Source: Methanosarcina sp.
GTDB lineage: Archaea; Halobacteriota; Methanosarcinia; Methanosarcinales; Methanosarcinaceae
DNA: 64,000 bases
Direction: 5' to 3'
Assembly (NCBI RefSeq): GCF_028693135.1
Contig: NZ_JAQUVZ010000001.1
Span: forward strand, 1 to 64,000
In this document: positions 60,427 through 64,000 of the stretch, piece by piece
Position numbering within the stretch: position 1 is the first letter of the stretch
Layout of the letters: every line of letters starts with the position of its first letter
Made by a program: the position numbers and the translations under genes
Notes under the pieces: generated by a model
Database searches by the model: none
Told to the model about the DNA's origin: nothing
The model's input: only the letters and a program-made list of their open reading frames with translations

Positions 60427-61581
60427 ATGGACGTTATTGTTGTTGGAGGTTTCCTGGGAAGCGGGAAGACAACCACCATTATCAATATGGGCAAATACCT
60501 GGCAGAAAAAGGAAAAAAAGTTGCTATCATCGTAAATGAGATAGGAGAAATAGGGATTGACGGAGACGTGATCAAAAGGTTCGGATTCGATACCAAAGAG
60601 ATCACAGGAGGCTGCATATGCTGCTCTCTGAAAGTTGGGCTGAGGACCACAATCACCCTTCTTGCAATTGAATACAAACCCGATATCCTGCTAATCGAGC
60701 CCACAGGAATTGCTTTTCCACACATTATCAGGAACGAAGTCGAACTTATGAATCTTGGAGAGGAGGTAAAAATCGCTCCCCTTGTGACCCTGATCGATGG
60801 CAGCCGCTTCAAGTATCTAATGAAAGAGGTAAAAGACTTTGCCATGAGGCAGATTATAGATGCCGAGATTCTGGGAATAAACAAAGTAGATCTGATCGAA
60901 CCTATCCGGATTCCCATTCTGGAAGCTTCAGTACAGCAACTGAATCCTAAAGCCAGAGTGGTTCTGCTTTCGGGGAAGGATACCGGGGAAATATTTGAAA
61001 ATTTCATGCAGATTGTTCTCCCTGATATCAAAGAAATTCCGGAAAAAACTCAAGTAACCATCACAGAAGAAAAGTCCAGACCTCCCGAAGCTCAGGAAAC
61101 CGAAGATTCCATCGAAGCCTCCGGAGTTGGCAGCTATGCTGCAGAGTTTGCAATTAAAGACGGAGAAAGCCTGAGCAAGGAAACCACCAGGGAGCTCACT
61201 ACTGAATTAATGAACACAATAAAAGAAAAGGTTCTGGAGCTAAACCCCGAATTTGTAGGGCATATCAAGCTCTTTCTGGACAACGGGCTAGAAACCGTAA
61301 AGCAGAGCGTTACTATCTATTACGAAGAGCCCCAGGAAGAGATCATAAAATCAAAAGAAGGAGCTGTCCCGACATTAAAGATCCTCTCAGCAGTCTCAAA
61401 TGTTAAGAAGGAAGCTCTAAAAGATTCTGTGAACAGCTCGGTACAGGAAACCTTTGAGAAAAGGGGAATAGACGTGCATAAAGCCAAACACGAACATGAT
61501 CATGAACACGACCAGAAGCATGGACATCACGAACATGGACATGGACAAAAAATCGTGAGTGTTGAAGGCAGGAAAAAATAA
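60427..61581 (+). CDS. CobW/G3E-family GTPase with His-rich C-terminus
   Basis: The protein has 384 residues. Walker A GGFLGSGKTT (7-16), the COG0523 metal motif GGCICCSL (Cys63, 65, 66), EPTG switch region and NKVD G4 motif. A CobW C-terminal domain follows (about 270-340). The tail is His-rich: HEHDHEHDQKHGHHEHGHG. G3E GTPases deliver Zn, Ni or Co to target enzymes. The thiol motif and the His tail suit metal storage and hand-over. Standing between an activase of cobalt enzymes and Zn-dependent methyltransferases, it may load Zn or handle corrinoid cobalt; that is inference. GGAGGG precedes the ATG. Confidence 0.92.
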   Translation: MDVIVVGGFLGSGKTTTIINMGKYLAEKGKKVAIIVNEIGEIGIDGDVIKRFGFDTKEITGGCICCSLKVGLRTTITLLAIEYKPDILLIEPTGIAFPHIIRNEVELMNLGEEVKIAPLVTLIDGSRFKYLMKEVKDFAMRQIIDAEILGINKVDLIEPIRIPILEASVQQLNPKARVVLLSGKDTGEIFENFMQIVLPDIKEIPEKTQVTITEEKSRPPEAQETEDSIEASGVGSYAAEFAIKDGESLSKETTRELTTELMNTIKEKVLELNPEFVGHIKLFLDNGLETVKQSVTIYYEEPQEEIIKSKEGAVPTLKILSAVSNVKKEALKDSVNSSVQETFEKRGIDVHKAKHEHDHEHDQKHGHHEHGHGQKIVSVEGRKK

Positions 61582-61713
61582 GAAGAAAAGAAAGGGCGAG
61601 TAAGAGAAAAACATTCTTATTCCTTCTTTTTCAAAAATAGTTTTCCCAAAAATTCCCGCCTGGCTGTGTAAATAATTGCCAGAAATGTCTCTGGCCGACA
61701 GCTGATAAAATAT

Positions 61714-62487
61714 TTAAATGATTTTCACGGAGTGGTCCACATAATATTGGGCAAGTTCATTGCCCCATTCCAGAGCACTAGGGGTAAAACTCATGATCTT
61801 CCTGTGGTCGAATTCTCCATCTTTTCCAAAGAGCTTCAGCATCAGAAAAGAGTCCGTAACCATAAAAGAAGATAGCCTTAATTTTCCAGAATAGATGTAA
61901 AGTGAAACCTTATTGTTCAAGCAGGTATTATATTCATCCTCAAAATCATTTTTCAGCCTATTATAGATCTTTTCTTCGAGAATAAGGTGCACTTCGGCCC
62001 CATCCTCTGCACATTTTGCCTGTATCGAAGGGCAATCAGGACAGAAATAAGAGTAGAATGACTTGAGGGTTTTAGAGCTATAAAGTCTATCTTCCAGGTG
62101 TTTTGGGAATTCAAAAAGGTGGTCCAGATCAGGCTCCTCCAAAGTACATTTTCCCAGCATGTCCATCTTCTGAATCAGGTGCTTTGGAATTGGAGACCTG
62201 TCATGTTTTGACCAGTAATCCTTATTTCCATCAAAAACATCAAGAAGCGTATTAAGGGGAAGCATCTTCTCAACTATAACTTCTCCGATATCCGAGAGTT
62301 CATAGGCACTTCCCTTCTGCACGATGAGATCCATATCTTTCAATTTTTTTATCTGCGGCATTACCGCACATGCCTTTACATTAAGGGTGTCCTTGATCTC
62401 ATCAATATGCATTGGCCCACTAGCTAACTGGACAAGGAGATTTTTTCTTTTTTCAGAGAAGAAAATCAAGTCTATAAGAGTACTCAT
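61714..62487 (-). CDS. DUF1724 winged-helix regulator (Msr-type, MsrC-like by position)
   Basis: The protein has 257 residues and is a paralogue of the protein at 48488. Winged helix LIFFSEKRKNLLVQLASGPM and VMPQIKKLKDMDLIVQKGSA, then the DUF1724 domain with HLILEEKIYNRLKNDFEDEY and FLMLKLFGKDGEFDHRKIMS. Several Cys occur in the middle (CPDCPSIQAKC), absent in the paralogue, which might bind metal or sense redox. It diverges from the corrinoid gene at 63687 across about 1.2 kb. In M. acetivorans, Msr proteins activate the adjacent mts methylsulfide genes, so it probably controls that gene. GGAAGCTGAT precedes the ATG. Confidence 0.9.
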   Translation of the reverse strand: MSTLIDLIFFSEKRKNLLVQLASGPMHIDEIKDTLNVKACAVMPQIKKLKDMDLIVQKGSAYELSDIGEVIVEKMLPLNTLLDVFDGNKDYWSKHDRSPIPKHLIQKMDMLGKCTLEEPDLDHLFEFPKHLEDRLYSSKTLKSFYSYFCPDCPSIQAKCAEDGAEVHLILEEKIYNRLKNDFEDEYNTCLNNKVSLYIYSGKLRLSSFMVTDSFLMLKLFGKDGEFDHRKIMSFTPSALEWGNELAQYYVDHSVKII

Positions 62488-63686
62488 GTTTATCAGCTTC
62501 CAAGCATGAACCTGTTATATTAAATTCAACCTACCGTTTTCCGGAGCCATACCCATAAACCCACCTCACTCCTCCGGGAAGGATAGCTTCAACATTTAGC
62601 CAGGCATTACTGGAGAAATCCAGTACTTTACCAGGATGAATTATTATTAACACATATAATAAAGCGTTTTGAAATTTAATCTCTTGTTGTATACCCCTCT
62701 GAGTTAAAGGAGTGAGCATCAACATACCTTCAATATGAAATTAGAATCTAAAAGTGGGGGGTCTCTTAGATTAAAATAATATTAATTATATTACAGATAT
62801 AATATATGGATATAGCTTTATATGTAAATATAGATTATGATCAGCATAACATAAACTACAGATATGGATTATATTTACATTTTAATATTGAGCAGAATAA
62901 CATTACAGATATTATATTTAAAGTATCATAATAAGTAAAGAATCAAAAAATATAAAGCCAACATCAGACATATTCTACTGTTTTCACAATATTGAAAAAC
63001 AAAATGTCTGTTTATTCACCGAATAATATAAATGTGATAGGCTCAAAAGGTCAGTTCAGAAGGTCAGTTGGCATAGGTGAGGTCAGAAAACCAGTTGAAA
63101 TCTGTGGTTTATCAGCCTGTATCTTCGAGATCATTACCTTCAAATTTTTAATGCCTTTGTTTTTTGCACCCCATCACAATTTCAAATAGTCTCTGTTTTT
63201 CAATAAGAAGGAATTTTCCATACTCCGACAAAAAATATCACGTTTGCAAAAAGGCTGTTAGTGCAAACTATAAAGAAACAACAAATTTTCCAGGACCTTA
63301 AAATAAGAAGCCAAATAAAAATCAGGCCCATCCAAAATATAAGGAGAACTATATTTCACAGGGATATAAAAAACTGCTTATAGATCAAAAAACATTGTCG
63401 GTTAAGCTATATACATTTACGTCAATCATTCATTAGTGACCAAAACCTGAAAGGAAAGAATAACCTGACTAAATTCAGGCGAAATTTCGGTCCTGTACCG
63501 CAGCCGAAAGATTCTGATTTTCAGGTGAATGGCCATCTTGTGAATTAAGGAGTATAATTAGTGGATTTAGGGAATTGACGGGCTGTGGAACCCGTTAACG
63601 ATCTAAGTAAAAAAAGATGGAGATCCGGAAGAGTAGGAAGAAAACTGGCTGTCTGGGTCCTTCACTAAAAAAAAGGAGATTTTTCA
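62488..63686 (+). promoter_or_regulatory. 1.2-kb noncoding region and long leader of the corrinoid gene
   Basis: Very AT-rich on the left (TATA-like ATTATATTACAGATATAATA repeats at about 62790-62925, several ATTACAGATAT-type units). A TATA-like GCTATATAC at about 63407-63415 suggests a start near 63440 and a leader of about 245 nt. The leader contains CCTGA-N6-TCAGG (63464-63479) and GGGGTTCCACAGCC-like inverted sequence near GGCTGTGGAACCCG (about 63581). No gene was seen. Long leaders are known for methyltransferase genes of this genus. Confidence 0.5.
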
Positions 63687-64000
63687 ATGGCAAAAGAAGA
63701 CATTCTGAATGCTTTAATGGATGCTGTGGTTGAAGGCGACGAAGAAATTGCAGAAGAATTTGCACAAAAAGCCCTCGATGAAAACCTGGACGCATACGAA
63801 GCAATAGTTGAAGGCCTTGCAAAAGGCATGAAGATCATCAGTGATATGTACGAAAAAGGAGAAGCCTTTGTCCCCAGCCTTCTGCTCGCAGCAGATGCGA
63901 TGTATGCCGGAATGGACATCCTTACCCCTTACATTAAACTAGACGGAACCTCCGTCCCCAGAAATGTCATCATCGGTACCGTTGAAGGAGACGTGCACGA
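63687..64000 (+). CDS. Corrinoid (B12-binding) methyltransferase protein, cut by window edge; possibly MtsF-type
   Basis: The first 104 residues are seen. The B12-binding cap helices (MAKEDILNALMDAVVEGDEE, AIVEGLAKGMKIISDMYEKG, FVPSLLLAADAMYAGMDILT) are followed by the start of the Rossmann part, NVIIGTVEGDVH, which is the beginning of the cobalt-binding D-x-H-x-x-G motif. It is not MtaC, which has a longer N-terminus. By position next to an Msr regulator and near mtaA, it may be the corrinoid end of a fused methylsulfide methyltransferase (mtsF in M. acetivorans, from memory). AAGGAG lies eight bases before the ATG. Confidence 0.9.
   Translation, partial: MAKEDILNALMDAVVEGDEEIAEEFAQKALDENLDAYEAIVEGLAKGMKIISDMYEKGEAFVPSLLLAADAMYAGMDILTPYIKLDGTSVPRNVIIGTVEGDVH

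Overview
The window reads as a chromosomal segment of a methanogenic archaeon of the genus Methanosarcina. The evidence is a methanol/methylthiol methyltransferase set (mtaA, a RamA-type activase, a corrinoid protein, DUF1724/Msr-type regulators), archaeal SMC/ScpA/ScpB, a DRG-type GTPase, TATA-like promoters, strong GGAGG-type ribosome binding sites, AT-rich spacers and three tRNAs with archaeal features. From memory, the order at the right end (mtaA, activase, CobW-like GTPase, Msr regulator, corrinoid gene) resembles the mtsF locus of M. acetivorans. No rRNA, CRISPR array, insertion sequence or prophage was seen.

Layout. 1-5.8 kb, minus strand: a chromosome-condensation operon (unknown coiled-coil protein, smc, scpA, start of scpB). 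7.1-10.9 kb, minus strand: iron control and uptake (DtxR-family repressor, feoB) and a GNAT acetyltransferase. 11.3-15.1 kb: tRNA-Arg(CCT), then a biotin ECF transporter (bioY, two ATPases, EcfT) behind a BirA-like operator. 15.3-17.1 kb: a metal-type ArsR repressor and a Cys-rich permease behind a 9-2-9 palindrome. 17.1-27.4 kb: PspC protein, tRNA-Arg(TCT), ilvE, a MoeA fusion, the DRG GTPase, a methyltransferase/ATP-grasp fusion and an ArsB/NhaD-like transporter. 27-34.4 kb is accessory: orphan HicB-like proteins, a secreted SD-repeat transglutaminase-like protein, a MtaA-like protein, three tandem copies of an unrecognised structured RNA, tRNA-Gln and a PAS/GAF sensor. 34.8-38 kb: NatAB-type ABC exporter and a RibD-type reductase. 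38.5-45.9 kb: a six-gene complex related to group 4 hydrogenases and complex I. 45.9-56.5 kb: TauE-type permease, SAM methyltransferase, DUF1724 regulator, hybrid histidine kinase with response regulator, and a Na,K-type P-ATPase. 57-64 kb: the methylotrophy cluster.

Two things stand out. First, about 30.68-32.03 kb on the minus strand holds three diverged copies of a roughly 115-180 nt RNA. Each has a TATA-like box, a pyrimidine-rich end and a long-range closing stem kept by covariation and G-U pairs. Two copies show the same UGGGGG loop on two hairpins. Second, the hydrogenase-like complex keeps its ion-pumping membrane arm, but its large subunit lacks all four Ni-ligand cysteines and its small subunit lacks all four cysteines of the proximal Fe-S cluster, so as read it is neither a hydrogenase nor an ordinary complex I.

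The rest is core archaeal metabolism, with many short in-register tandem duplications in spacers and in hydrophilic parts of proteins.
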